A model generated the notes under the pieces. It saw only the letters and a program-made list of their open reading frames with translations. It was not told where the DNA came from and did no database searches. This document shows positions 47,414 to 57,205 of a stretch of DNA of 64,000 nucleotides, piece by piece. The stretch is taken from contig NC_012878.2 in assembly GCF_000003195.3 (NCBI RefSeq), positions 40,526,599 to 40,590,598 on the forward strand. The letters are read 5' to 3'. The translations under genes and the position numbers were made by a program. The DNA comes from Sorghum bicolor. Lineage: Eukaryota; Streptophyta; Magnoliopsida; Poales; Poaceae. The first letter of the stretch is position 1. The number at the start of each line of letters is the position of its first letter.

Positions 47414-48219
47414 TGTTGACGGTCCTTAAGTACCAAATATAATCATCAAATAAATAAAGAAAAGGATCCAAATGCAACCAACACCTAGACTTAGGGTTTT
47501 ATCTGACAGAATTCCATGAGTTTTGGTATTTGTCTATTTCTGCAGGGGGTTATTAGGAAATATGGAAGAAAGGCCCACACGTCGGGATTAAATAGAGATA
47601 TTAACGTGCCGCGCAAGTATCTTACATCTAGAAGACTCCAGAAGCCACGGGAAGGAAGCGGAGGCCGAACGAGGCCAGGCACTGGGCGCCCGCCCAGTTG
47701 ACCTAGGCGCCCGCCCTCTGTTGGATTCGATTCAGAACTCTCTTCGCGGACTAAGCTCCACCGACCTAAAGGATCAAGGATAACCGTCCAATCAATGTCG
47801 GTTTGATCCAATGGCTCACGTCCACTTGAGGGGACTATAAAACCAGACCCCTGGCCCCTGGAGGAGACAAGTTCATCATAGAGTCGAGAGGAGCCCTCGA
47901 AGGAATACCTCTCCTCTAAATAAAATTTCTTTTAGGCTTAGCATCCAATGTGAGTAGGATTAGATATTCTAGTTTCTACTAGATTGAGAGATATAGAGTG
48001 GATGTGTAGATCGGAGGAAGCCCGGCCTATCGGTGTCTACTCCGAGGTTGTACCTGCTGGATCAAGTCTTCTAACCCGAGGCTTGCTCGTAGGATTCTTC
48101 AGTAATTCGACTTCTAATTCTAGTAAGTTCTTGTTTTATTGTTCTTTGGTTTATGAGTTTACTTTAATCTCTTCCGGTTGAGTATTAGAGTAATCATTGC
48201 TAGCGTAAACGTGGTGTTT
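47414..48219 (+). repeat. Athila-type 3' LTR, 5' part
   Basis: Matches 35958-36760 closely, starting TGTTGACGGTCC. It is cut at 48219 by the Tekay-type LTR; TGTTT (48215-48219) would be one copy of that element's target duplication. Confidence 0.9.
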
Positions 48220-51200
48220 TGTAACATCCCTGATGTTACGAATACTAAAAACGGATCATGTCATCATAAGCATTGCCAAGCATATTTGTTAAGCACATTG
48301 TTATGCATCAACTTAAAACAAGTTTATTTTGATTGCTTGTGTTTAGGGAAGTAGAGTGTGCTCATGTTGTGTGTTGATGCTTGCTAAAACCCTAGGGTGG
48401 AAGATTTCCGAAAGCTAAGGGGGGGAACACTGATTTCTGGAGCCTAGAATTTCCCCTTTTTGTGCAATTCAAAAACTAATCAAAATTTGGGATGAGTTCA
48501 AAAGCAAAGTTGTAGATCTTGTCAAGGTGTACAACTTTGGTGTTTTGAGTTTTTGAAGTTTCAATACAAAATTCAAAGTAATTTTGAAAATACAGATTTC
48601 CAGAAAGTGTCCCCTTTTCCAACTTAAACCCCCAAATCAAAATCCATTTGGAATTTTAAAAAGTGGTCAACATGAAAGTTGTAGAGCACAAAAAGTTGAG
48701 CAACTTTCATGTTGGGAGTTTTTCAAGTTGTTATGCAAAATCAAAAGTAATTTTGGAAATCCTGTTTTGTCCCCAATTCAAAAATTTGAATTTCTTTGAA
48801 TTGAGTTCAATTTCAAAACTGTTTGGCCAAATTAGCTATTTTCTACTCAGAATCAGCCCTGGCCACCAAAAGATGATTTGTAGTTTACAAAATTTGGCAC
48901 AACTTTTATTTTGGTGGCAATTTGGCTTTAGTTCAAACTTTGGCCGAATTTCGCAAGGGGACAAAAGCGGGAAGATAGGGGTTGCTACAGTGATCCGATG
49001 GGGATCACCGGCCCCTGTCCAGCGCATCCGCCGCGCGAGCTGCGCCGCGCGCATGCGTGCAAGCACACAGCTGCTTGCTGCCAGAGCCGCCAGGCGACGT
49101 GGACGCCCTGAGCTCGCTCCTCCCTCCACTTGAGCACCGACGTGGACGACGCCGTCCGTTTTCGCTGTCCACGGCCGAAGAAACCCGACATCCCCCTCTC
49201 TGAAATCCACCGTACTCAGTTCCTTTCGAGCCAAATTGAGTACTCTGCCGTATTCGCCACCTCCTTGCGGACCCAAAGCACCCCCGAGCTCACTCCCTAA
49301 CCCCCTCAAACGCCAGAGCTTCTCCTTCTTCTCTAAGTCCGGCCGGCGTCGCCGCCGTGGAACCCTTCACGTGGGCACGTTGCTCCAATCGGTACCACGC
49401 CTTACAGCGATCGTTTCGAACTCCTCTTGTTTCCCCGATGCTCATGCGCTCGCTTCTTCTTCCTGGACGTGAGCAGGACCCCCGGAACGACTTCGCCGGA
49501 GCCGGAGCATCCGCCCGACCGCACGGCCACCGTCGCCAAGCTTCGCTACTGCTTCTCCCGCCGTGGTGATGTGAGCACCATGATCCCCACTTCTTCTCGG
49601 ACCTCCCGGACCTACTGGTTCACGCTCTACCGAACCCTCGTGCCCGGTCCTCGGCGACCGACGCGGCCGTCCGCCATTTGTGTGGTTGAGGTGGAAAGAG
49701 AGCGGGAGAGCGTCCGTGAGTGGTAGCTTTGGAGTCGCAGGGTTGACGCGGTGCTGGTGCGCACGCGCGCGGGGGCCGAGGAACTCGCTAACGGTCGCCG
49801 GAGCGGCGGTAGCACCGCCGTGAACGAGGGAGGCGAAACTGACGGGCGGGACCCGCCTGTCAGCTTCCGCAGAGAGAGGGGAAGGGAGAGCCTGACGAGT
49901 GAGTCCCGCTCGTCAGTGTCCACATGAGGGGAGGGGCAGCACGCGCAGTGCGTGCGCGGGCCGAGCGCGCATGGGCCGGCCTGCGGGCCAAGATCCAGGC
50001 CGCCCACTGCGCAAAGATCTTTTTCTTTTTTCTTTTTATGCAATTTTTGTTTGATGTTTGAAATTATGTGATAAATTGTGTGCTAATCCAAAAATGATGA
50101 AAGTTTTTGTATAGGTTCCATAAAGTGGGTAGAACACAAGAAAAATAGTGGATTCTGTTTTCTGGTAGTTTACATGTCTGTAAAAATTTGCTCTTTTAAT
50201 TAGTGAATAAAACTTCTAGGAATTTTAATAATTTATTTGTATGTCCAAAAATCACCAAAAATTGTGGGGAGCCTCTGACTATTATTCCCTGGCTCCACAC
50301 AAAATTTGGTGGCATTTGGATAATGTTTGATTAAAATATTAATAAATCCTTATTTAGTACTTAAATAATAATTCCAAAATAATTAGATAGTGATTAGTGA
50401 AATCCTCATAATTAGGGTTGAGTGATTTTGGGGATTGTGTGATGACCTGAGGTCATTAACCCTAATGACCTTTGGCATTTAATTATTGTTTAGCCTTAAT
50501 GCTTAATTACTGTCATTAGCAGTTGATTAAGAATTAATTAAGGTAAATAGGATTAATAATTAGTTAATTCAGGTTAATTATGAATTAAAAGAGATTTTAT
50601 TTTACAGATGCAACCTCTTGGGTAAAAACATTAAGATGTTAAACAACTTTATTTAGTGATAATTCTGTATTGCATCAAGAAGGCGAGTTGTACTCGATTT
50701 GGTCCTTCTTGCATATTTGTCATACGCATATCATGAGCATTCATCATTTTGCGTATAGTGTCCGTGACCGAAGGAGCGCCCGTTGAACCGAACCCCGAGG
50801 TCGGTGCTCCGTTCGAGGAAGTCGGATCCGAGACTTGGGAAGTCTCCGAGGGTCCCTCTCTGCCCTGCAACCAAGGCAAGCCCCGGATGCATTAACCCCT
50901 CCTTGAATGTTTTAAATCTTTTATCTCTTATGAATTGAAAATGCTGCATTAGGCAGTTGAGAATTGGGTTAACCTACTTGCTGCATTTACTACCTTGTTA
51001 CCTGTTATCCTTGACACCTGTTTTATTTTAAAACAGCGTAGCGATGCTTAGCCCTGCTACTAGATAGGTTTTCAAACAAGAAAGTTTGAAGGGTTGTTGT
51101 GGGATACACTTATGATCAATGATGTTTCAATTTGAGACCGGTCGGTGGACTTGCTTTAAGAATGGAGTCTTAAAGTAGTGTCTCCGACTGTGTTGATTAA

Positions 51201-52483
51201 GGACCGTTCTGTTGATGGCCTGCTGGGTTGAGAATTTGTAGTACTAGCCACTTGCCCTCGGTAAGCCCGGTCTTGTGATCCCTCGACGCGAACAGCTACT
51301 CGCGCACTGGGAGTGGAAAGATTGCGAGAGTAACGTGTGCCCACCTTACGGATCTGAGATGACCGGAAAACATCTAGATCGGCTGTAGGATGGTGGAGTA
51401 CTGTGCTCTCGGGTGCCGCGAACCTGGTCAAATTTGGGGAGAGCTTGATTTGGGTTGATATATGCAAGATTTGGTTCTACATATGTCGGGTGGTTAGGAA
51501 CTCCAGCTGGATTGCTAAGCGATTCGAATCGTCGTTGCTCCCCGATTGGGAGACTCAATTCCTTCGACCCTCATCGTAGTTAAATATGCAATTAATTGGT
51601 AAAATGAGAAAGGAAGAAATGTCTCATGAGGTTCGGATCCTAATTCCCGGACTCATAGCGACATGAAGCTATGGCCATCGATAAACAATACTTTAGGATA
51701 GGACTAGGAACTCACGGATTCGTCTGTGGGGAACAACTAGTTAGACTGTCCTCGAACTCCTCGACCTCTGTGAGGGAGGAATTCGCGGGTAAAACTTGAA
51801 AATAAGGATGCACTATTAGTAAGCTTTTTAAGCAAAACACTTTGGCTCCTTGCTTAGCCACCCCTTGTCTACCCTAAGCCTGCATCCCTAAGTTCTCCTC
51901 TTTTTCTCATCGGGTAAGTCTTGTTGAGTACTCCCGTACTCAGGGTTTCAATACCCCTGTTGCAGGTGAAGCACAGGAGCCGACTTGTTTCGGACCCTGT
52001 TGTGTGACCGTCGTCGAGGTTGACGACGAAGAAGAGTGAGCGTGACCCATGGGCAGGGTCTGTAAATTTGTACTGTCTGTACTAAAGTTTCAGTTGCTCC
52101 GCTGGACCAGGCTTGTAATAACACTCTACTATTTGGAAGAACTCCTTTTGTAAATTAAGTTATGTAATACTTCCGCTGTTTCACTCTGAAATATTATTTT
52201 GGTCTTGTGTCGTTGAGTTACTGCTTTATCCTCGCAACGAATGATCCTGGTGTTAAGGTGGCCACTTGCTATCCTGTAAGGGCGAGAAGAAGCAGTTCTC
52301 GTTGTTTGACCATTACCAGTGGTCAGGACGAGCCAGCTTGGTACGCCACAGGTAGCAGTGGAATGAGCGTCCAGCGATGCTCATCGGACTTCTAAAGTGG
52401 GAGGACTCCCGGCATCACCGTCAGAGGTCCTTAGGACAATGGCAGGTGCCGGTGGGCCCAAACACTTAGGGGGTTCTGCCACA
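48220..52483 (+). repeat. Tekay-type 5' LTR (4264 bp)
   Basis: TGTAACATCCC...GGTTCTGCCACA, ending two bases before the PBS. It contains paragraphs typical of such LTRs (repeated CAACATGAAAGTTGTAGAGC-like words near 48500-48720) and a GC-rich part (49000-50000) with open frames I do not recognise. A short acidic coding-like segment ends in GGCAAGCCCCGG (50759-50895). The solo LTR at 36852-41990 is a relative. Confidence 0.88.
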
Positions 52484-52485
52484 GC

Positions 52486-52497
52486 TGGTATCAGAGC
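52486..52497 (+). other. Tekay PBS (tRNA-Met type)
   Basis: TGGTATCAGAGC two bases after the LTR is the standard initiator tRNA-Met primer site of many plant LTR retrotransposons. The leader 52498-52856 that follows has no ORF of note and ends in CCCTCTACAG/G, which looks like a splice acceptor. Confidence 0.95.
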
Positions 52498-52856
52498 ATT
52501 CGTTGCTAAGATGACTGCTGTACCTATTGAAAAACTTCAAAAGTTCGTTTGGATCTAATACTATGAACCTGCCTATTTTGAGTCCAAGTGCTTAGTCCTA
52601 ACCTACCCCTGTCTATAGGCTTTCTTAGAATTTTTGAAGCGGTATGGAGGAGCAACATAAAGTATTGCCCTATGTTGTAAAAATTTAAAGTAATATCGTT
52701 ACGAATTGTTAGTGGGAATCGTAAGTTCGTGCATGCATCATGATGTATTAACTGGTTAAGTTCCTTCCTCCTTGTTTGGGTTGGGTGAATAGAATCAATC
52801 CGATTCTTGCTAACCTTTAAGGTCTCTCTTACTAATCTAAACTTACCCTCTACAGG

Positions 52857-53561
52857 ATGGCTCGTCAGAAGCAGACCCCGCGTAAGCAGACCGGTCCAAA
52901 AGGAGTTCCCCGACATCAGCTAGCTCCACGCAGCGATCAAGCCAGCAGTAGCCGTTCACCGCCTCAGCAGGAGGTGGACAGGTTGTCCGCCGAGTTGACT
53001 GAGGTGATGAGAGAGAGAATGTACAATGTTATGGAGATTGGCAAACTTAAAGCTCAACTGGCCAAAGAAAAACAAGCTACAGAGAACTGTGAGGCTATGT
53101 TGTCCCGGATGGTGGAGGAGCGGAATGCAGCCATTGCCCAAGAGGAAGAAGCTAGGAGCACACACAGGCATGAGCTGACTAGGATGAACGCAAAGTTGGG
53201 CAAGGCCAGGTATCTTAAGGATTTGTACGTGAAGATGGCGGCCACGGTCACCGCACAGCGGGATGTCGCGTGGCAACGAGAGGACCAGCTCCAGCTGGAG
53301 AAACTGGAGCTGGCACATCACTTAGATACTGTCAATGACCTGGCTATGCAATATCGTGATATTGCATTTGATCTGTATCATCAGCTCCATCCACCTTCTG
53401 GCGAAGGGGAAATGGATACGGATGGCGAGTTGGCAGACGATGGGGAACCCGATCCAGGCCTCAGTGATGAAGAGGAGTCCGACCCCGATGACAACAACCC
53501 AGGGGGTAATCAGGATGATGGCAATGACGACCCGGGCTACAGCTCTGGCCACACCGATTAG
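52857..53561 (+). CDS. Extra ORF before gag: histone H3-tail-like N-terminus, coiled coil, acidic tail (234 aa)
   Basis: The ATG at 52857 opens a complete ORF. Residues 2-23 follow the H3 tail: ARxKQTxRKxTGxK, then, after one extra residue, PRxQLA. Positions equal to H3 R2, K4, Q5, T6, R8, K9, T11, G12 and K14 are kept. T3 and S10 are replaced by Gln and A7 by Pro. There is no histone fold. Residues about 40-175 are heptad-like, rich in Glu, Ala, Leu, Lys and Arg. Residues about 178-234 are strongly acidic (Asp/Glu/Gly/Pro). It lies between PBS and gag, where ordinary Tekay elements have no gene that I know of. A chromatin role is inference. Confidence 0.85.
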   Translation: MARQKQTPRKQTGPKGVPRHQLAPRSDQASSSRSPPQQEVDRLSAELTEVMRERMYNVMEIGKLKAQLAKEKQATENCEAMLSRMVEERNAAIAQEEEARSTHRHELTRMNAKLGKARYLKDLYVKMAATVTAQRDVAWQREDQLQLEKLELAHHLDTVNDLAMQYRDIAFDLYHQLHPPSGEGEMDTDGELADDGEPDPGLSDEEESDPDDNNPGGNQDDGNDDPGYSSGHTD

Positions 53562-53774
53562 TTCGGTGAAACCGAGGGCAACGTCGTTGTAGGGGTCCTA
53601 GCTAGCCGTAGTGGGGTTCGGGTTTGTAATATAAGTTCTCTTTTGGTTTGAGAAGTTGTACCTATTTACTCTTGGTGTGTCGAACTAATGTTTAATAAGT
53701 GAATGGAAGAATGTAAGATATGTTCTGTGTTATAAATTTCACGTGGTAACAGGTATCTACGACTCTTGTAACAG
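53562..53774 (+). other. Spacer between the H3-like ORF and gag
   Basis: No gene. It ends TTGTAACAG directly before the gag ATG (53775), a possible splice acceptor. With the acceptor-like CTACAG at 52855 this would allow separate mRNAs for the two ORFs; inference only. Confidence 0.4.
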
Positions 53775-55878
53775 ATGCCGATGCGTACTCGCGGATCTGA
53801 TGGAGCTGGGATATCTCAGGGAGGGGATGATATCCCCAACCCTCCACCTGCTCCACCTTCTTTGGCTGACGCCATTGCTGTTCTGCTAAGTGCCACAACT
53901 GACAACGCTCGCTTGCTGCGCGAGCTAGCACAGCGTCAACCACACCTCGCCCCAAACTTCAGGGCACCGCGCAACGGGGACGGAGAGACTCGGTATGTGG
54001 ATTTTACCGAGACCAGGCCCCCGGTGTTCACTAAGGCCGATGAGCCTTTAGAAGCGGATGACTGGCTCCGAACCATGGAGCATAAGTTCAGTTTTATTCA
54101 GTGTTCAGAAACTCAGAAGCCCTTGTTTGCAGCCCAGCAGCTTCGGGGAGCTGCAGGTGCCTGGTGGGAGAACTTCTTAGCTATCCAAGCTCCAGGACAC
54201 CAGGTTACCTGGACCGAGTTTAAGGACGCGTTCCGCGCCCACTACATCCCCGAAGGGCTCATGGCCATGAAGGCCGAAGAGTTTCTCGCCTTGCAGCAAG
54301 GCGATAAAAGTGTTATGGAGTATGTGGCAAGGTTTAATCATCTCTCTCAATATGCCACGGATCATGTGAACACTGACAGAAAGAAGAAAGCCTGTTTCAT
54401 GCATGGTCTAAATACTAAACTTCAGACCATGATGACTACTTGCCAGAATGTTACCTTCTATGAGGCGGTAAGTATTGCCATCGCCTCTGAGGAAAAGAAT
54501 AGAAAACACAAGGAAGCCAAGAAGAAGGTTGCTTCCTCCTCTTTCTCTGGTCGCGGTCAAAAGCGCCAGAGGATCATTTATCATCCACAGGGCCACGGAC
54601 GTTTCCAAGCGCCGTCACCTTATCGTGGTCCTTTCTCCCCTCCACAGTACAGTCCCGGGCAGCAGGTATACTCTCGACCTACTGCCATCGCTCTTGCACC
54701 ACGTCAGCCGAACACCCCAGGTGTTCGCCCCACTGCTCCGCCCAGCCACAATTACCCTTGCTTCAATTGCGGTAAGCCTGGGAATTTCTCTAAAGAGTGC
54801 CCTTTTCCCCGCCAAACCAACCCTACCTTCCAAAGGCCACCTATGGGCCAAGCCCAGCCGAGTCAGTTCAGGACTGGGGCTCAGAAAGGGCAACAGATAC
54901 AGAAAGGTAGACCAGTAAAGAAGACGGGGCAGGTCTTCCATACGGAAGTGGAGATGATTCCAGAGGGTGAACCAGTGATGATGGGTACGTTTCCTGTTGC
55001 GAAACATCCTGCTTTAATGCTCTTCGATTCTGGTGCATCTCATACATTCATCAATCACACCTTTGTGTTAAAGCATGGCATACCCATTGGGGAAACACAA
55101 GATCATTTTTATATACAGTCGCCAGGAGGACGGCTGATGTCCAAAGAAATGGTTCACCAAGTACCCATCGAATTTGGTGGGCATAATTTTCCTACTAGCA
55201 TGATTGTTCTTAAGGACCAAGAGATTGATGTCATCTTAGGCATGAACTGGATGGCAGAACGAGGGGTTGTGTTGGACACTTTGCATCGAACCATTAAAAT
55301 CCCATTGCCCAATGAGAATTCTTATTTGCTAATTCAATTAGTTACTCCCAAGCGGACAATTGGGCAAGTTCATGCCGCTAATGTGTCTGAAGTTAAAGAT
55401 ATCCCGGCAGTTCGAGATTTCCCGGATGTATTTCCTGAAGACTTACCAGGTCTGCCTCCGGACCGGGATGTACAATTCAGTATAGAACTGAAGCCAGGGA
55501 CGGCCCCAATATCTCGAAGGGCCTACAGAATGGCACCGAAAGAGCTGGCCGAATTAAAAACCCAATTACAAGAGTTGTTGCAGAAAGGTTTTATTCAGCC
55601 CAGTTCTTCTCCATGGGGTTGCCCAGCCTTGTTTGTGAAAAAGAAAGATCAAACATTAAGGCTGTGTGTCGACTATCGTCCCCTAAATGAGGTAACGATT
55701 AAGAACAAGTACCCACTGCCCCGCATTGACTTATTGTTTGACCAGCTAGCTGGGGCCAAAGTATTCTCAAAAATTGATTTGAGATCAGGGTACCACCAAA
55801 TTAAAATTAGGCCGGAAGATGTGCCCAAGACAGCTTTTACAATCCGTTACGGGCTATATGAATACTTGGTGATGTCCT
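53775..55878 (+). pseudogene. Tekay gag-protease-RT, 3' end cut by element B
   Basis: The single frame has no stop. It has a gag capsid region at residues about 75-235 ([38 protein letters not shown]), a basic segment and a zinc knuckle [14 protein letters not shown] with Asn where His is expected (54783-54785). The protease has [11 protein letters not shown] near 55021. RT has [10 protein letters not shown] near 55661 and [15 protein letters not shown] near 55768, up to EYLVMS. The sequence then runs into the LTR of element B, so YIDD, RNase H and integrase are missing from the window. The pol start is fused to gag-pro, as is usual in this lineage. Confidence 0.92.
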
Positions 55879-56565
55879 TGTTGATGCAAAACTGATCTGC
55901 AAACACAAAGGGCTAATACCCGATTCAAACGTTAAGGCGTGCCAGCTGATTTGACCTTACTATCGGCAAAGGTGATAACTCGAATACTTTAGTCCTGACA
56001 ACAGCGATGCGCCCGGATGTCACGGCTAAGAGGTACTCACGCGGAACTCGAGAACACGCCGAGCTTAAGTCGACGAATTCCTAAGAACTCATAATAAAAG
56101 GAAAAAAATATGACGAAGTCGTCGAAAAGTAGATGCTGGAATATGAGTAAAAACGTATGTTTGATTGACTGATTGATTCTTCTTACAAGGCCCTAGGGTC
56201 TATATTTATACCCTGCTCAAAGAGCTACAACCAGACACGATTAGAATTCGAATTCCAAATTACACGGAATCCGTATACAAAACGATGCAAATAATTAAGG
56301 AAATAACAAAACTATCCCTCGTAACAAACCGAAACTCCTCCACATAACGACCGGCAGCTTCCAGACTCCTCCTTTGCATCATCGGCAGATCCTTTGCCAT
56401 AGTCATCGGCAGACTTTCTTATCTAGCCATCGGCACCATATTACTGCCTGTCACATTCAACTTCTCCCTCATCGGCAACCATCCTCATCGGCAACCCGCT
56501 TTGTAAACATCGTACTGCCACCTTATCCTGCCATCCTAGACACGTGCCCAAAAACGGTGTCAACA
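55879..56565 (-). repeat. Element B 3' LTR
   Basis: TGTTGATGCAAAACTG...GGTGTCAACA on the plus strand, 687 bp, homologous to 33512-34238. CATGCCCCCCAGTTTC (56566-56581) is the reverse complement of its PPT. Confidence 0.92.
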
Positions 56566-57205
56566 CATGCCCCCCAGTTTCGGAGTATAAAACTATTAAT
56601 GCTCCGAAATTCTCTGCAGTAATGATGCCTTCTCCCGCAATTAATGCTCCTAATCTGGTAACCGACAACCTCAATCTGGACAACTCTGATCCTAATCCTC
56701 CGCAGATTCCTCGAAATCCACAACTTCCTAAACGGGCATTTTTCTCAGTCGTACATCGGTAACAATACTGTTACAAAGATCTGCCGATGCTCTGACCAGG
56801 ATATTCGCAAAAACGGTTACTTCCCCTCTATCCGCCCATCGGCAAAATGACCGTTATAGAATATCGCCGATGGACCGACCAGGAGATCTCGCACAGTAAA
56901 ATATCTTCAGATAATGACCGCTTCCTGTCAAATCACCTGCACAATCCCTGGATTACCGTGCGAACAGTTGCCATATCCACCTGAGTACCCTCGGGTTTCT
57001 CGGATGCGACAAAGAGATAAGTCGGATTTGCCCTTGCCCATCTTGTCCTATAAATAGTTCCTTCTTGGGTACTCCTTCCCCATCACACCATTCTACTACC
57101 CAACTTTACTTTTCCAGCGGCGGCGCCACCAAAAACTCCTAAGGTCTCCGACAAGTACCCCTCTTCATCAACTCCGGCGCCTTCACACGCTTCCTTCACG
57201 ACAAG
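56566..57205 (+). promoter_or_regulatory. 5' flank and TATA box of element B PMD gene
   Basis: TATAAATA at 57049-57056 lies 157 bp before the ATG at 57206. The segment 56640-56940 contains an extra stretch not present in C, including a second copy-like GTAACAATAC...GCCGATG part. No other gene. Confidence 0.65.

Larger units (their letters stand above)
35958..48219 (+). mobile_element. Athila-type retrotransposon lacking RT and integrase (non-autonomous), with nested insertions
   Basis: The 5' LTR is at 35958-36851 plus 41996-42308. The PBS TGGCGCCGTTGCCAGGGA (42317-42334) is one mismatch from the site complementary to plant tRNA-Asp. An internal region of 5.1 kb follows, then PPT AGCTTGGGGGAGT (47401-47413) and a 3' LTR from 47414 that is cut at 48219 by the Tekay-type element. 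The internal region has one clear ORF and a protease remnant but no RT, RNase H or integrase motif. Target duplication GTCAC would be at 35953-35957. Confidence 0.85.
48220..55878 (+). mobile_element. Tekay/Del-type Ty3/gypsy retrotransposon, 5' two-thirds
   Basis: A 4.26-kb 5' LTR, a tRNA-Met type PBS, an extra ORF with an H3-like tail, then gag-pro-RT open until element B interrupts it at 55878. The very long LTR and the single gag-pol frame with DSGA protease fit the Tekay (Del) chromovirus lineage. The integrase and any chromodomain lie beyond element B, outside the window. The coding part present has no stop. Confidence 0.88.

Noticed and set aside
49000..50043. GC-rich open frames as a captured host gene
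   Set aside because: Frames overlap on both strands, show no domain, and lie inside the Tekay LTR with no intron or start signal I can support.
52857..53561. Reading the ORF as a histone H3 gene
   Set aside because: Only the tail is H3-like. There is no histone fold, and the rest is a coiled coil with an acidic tail.
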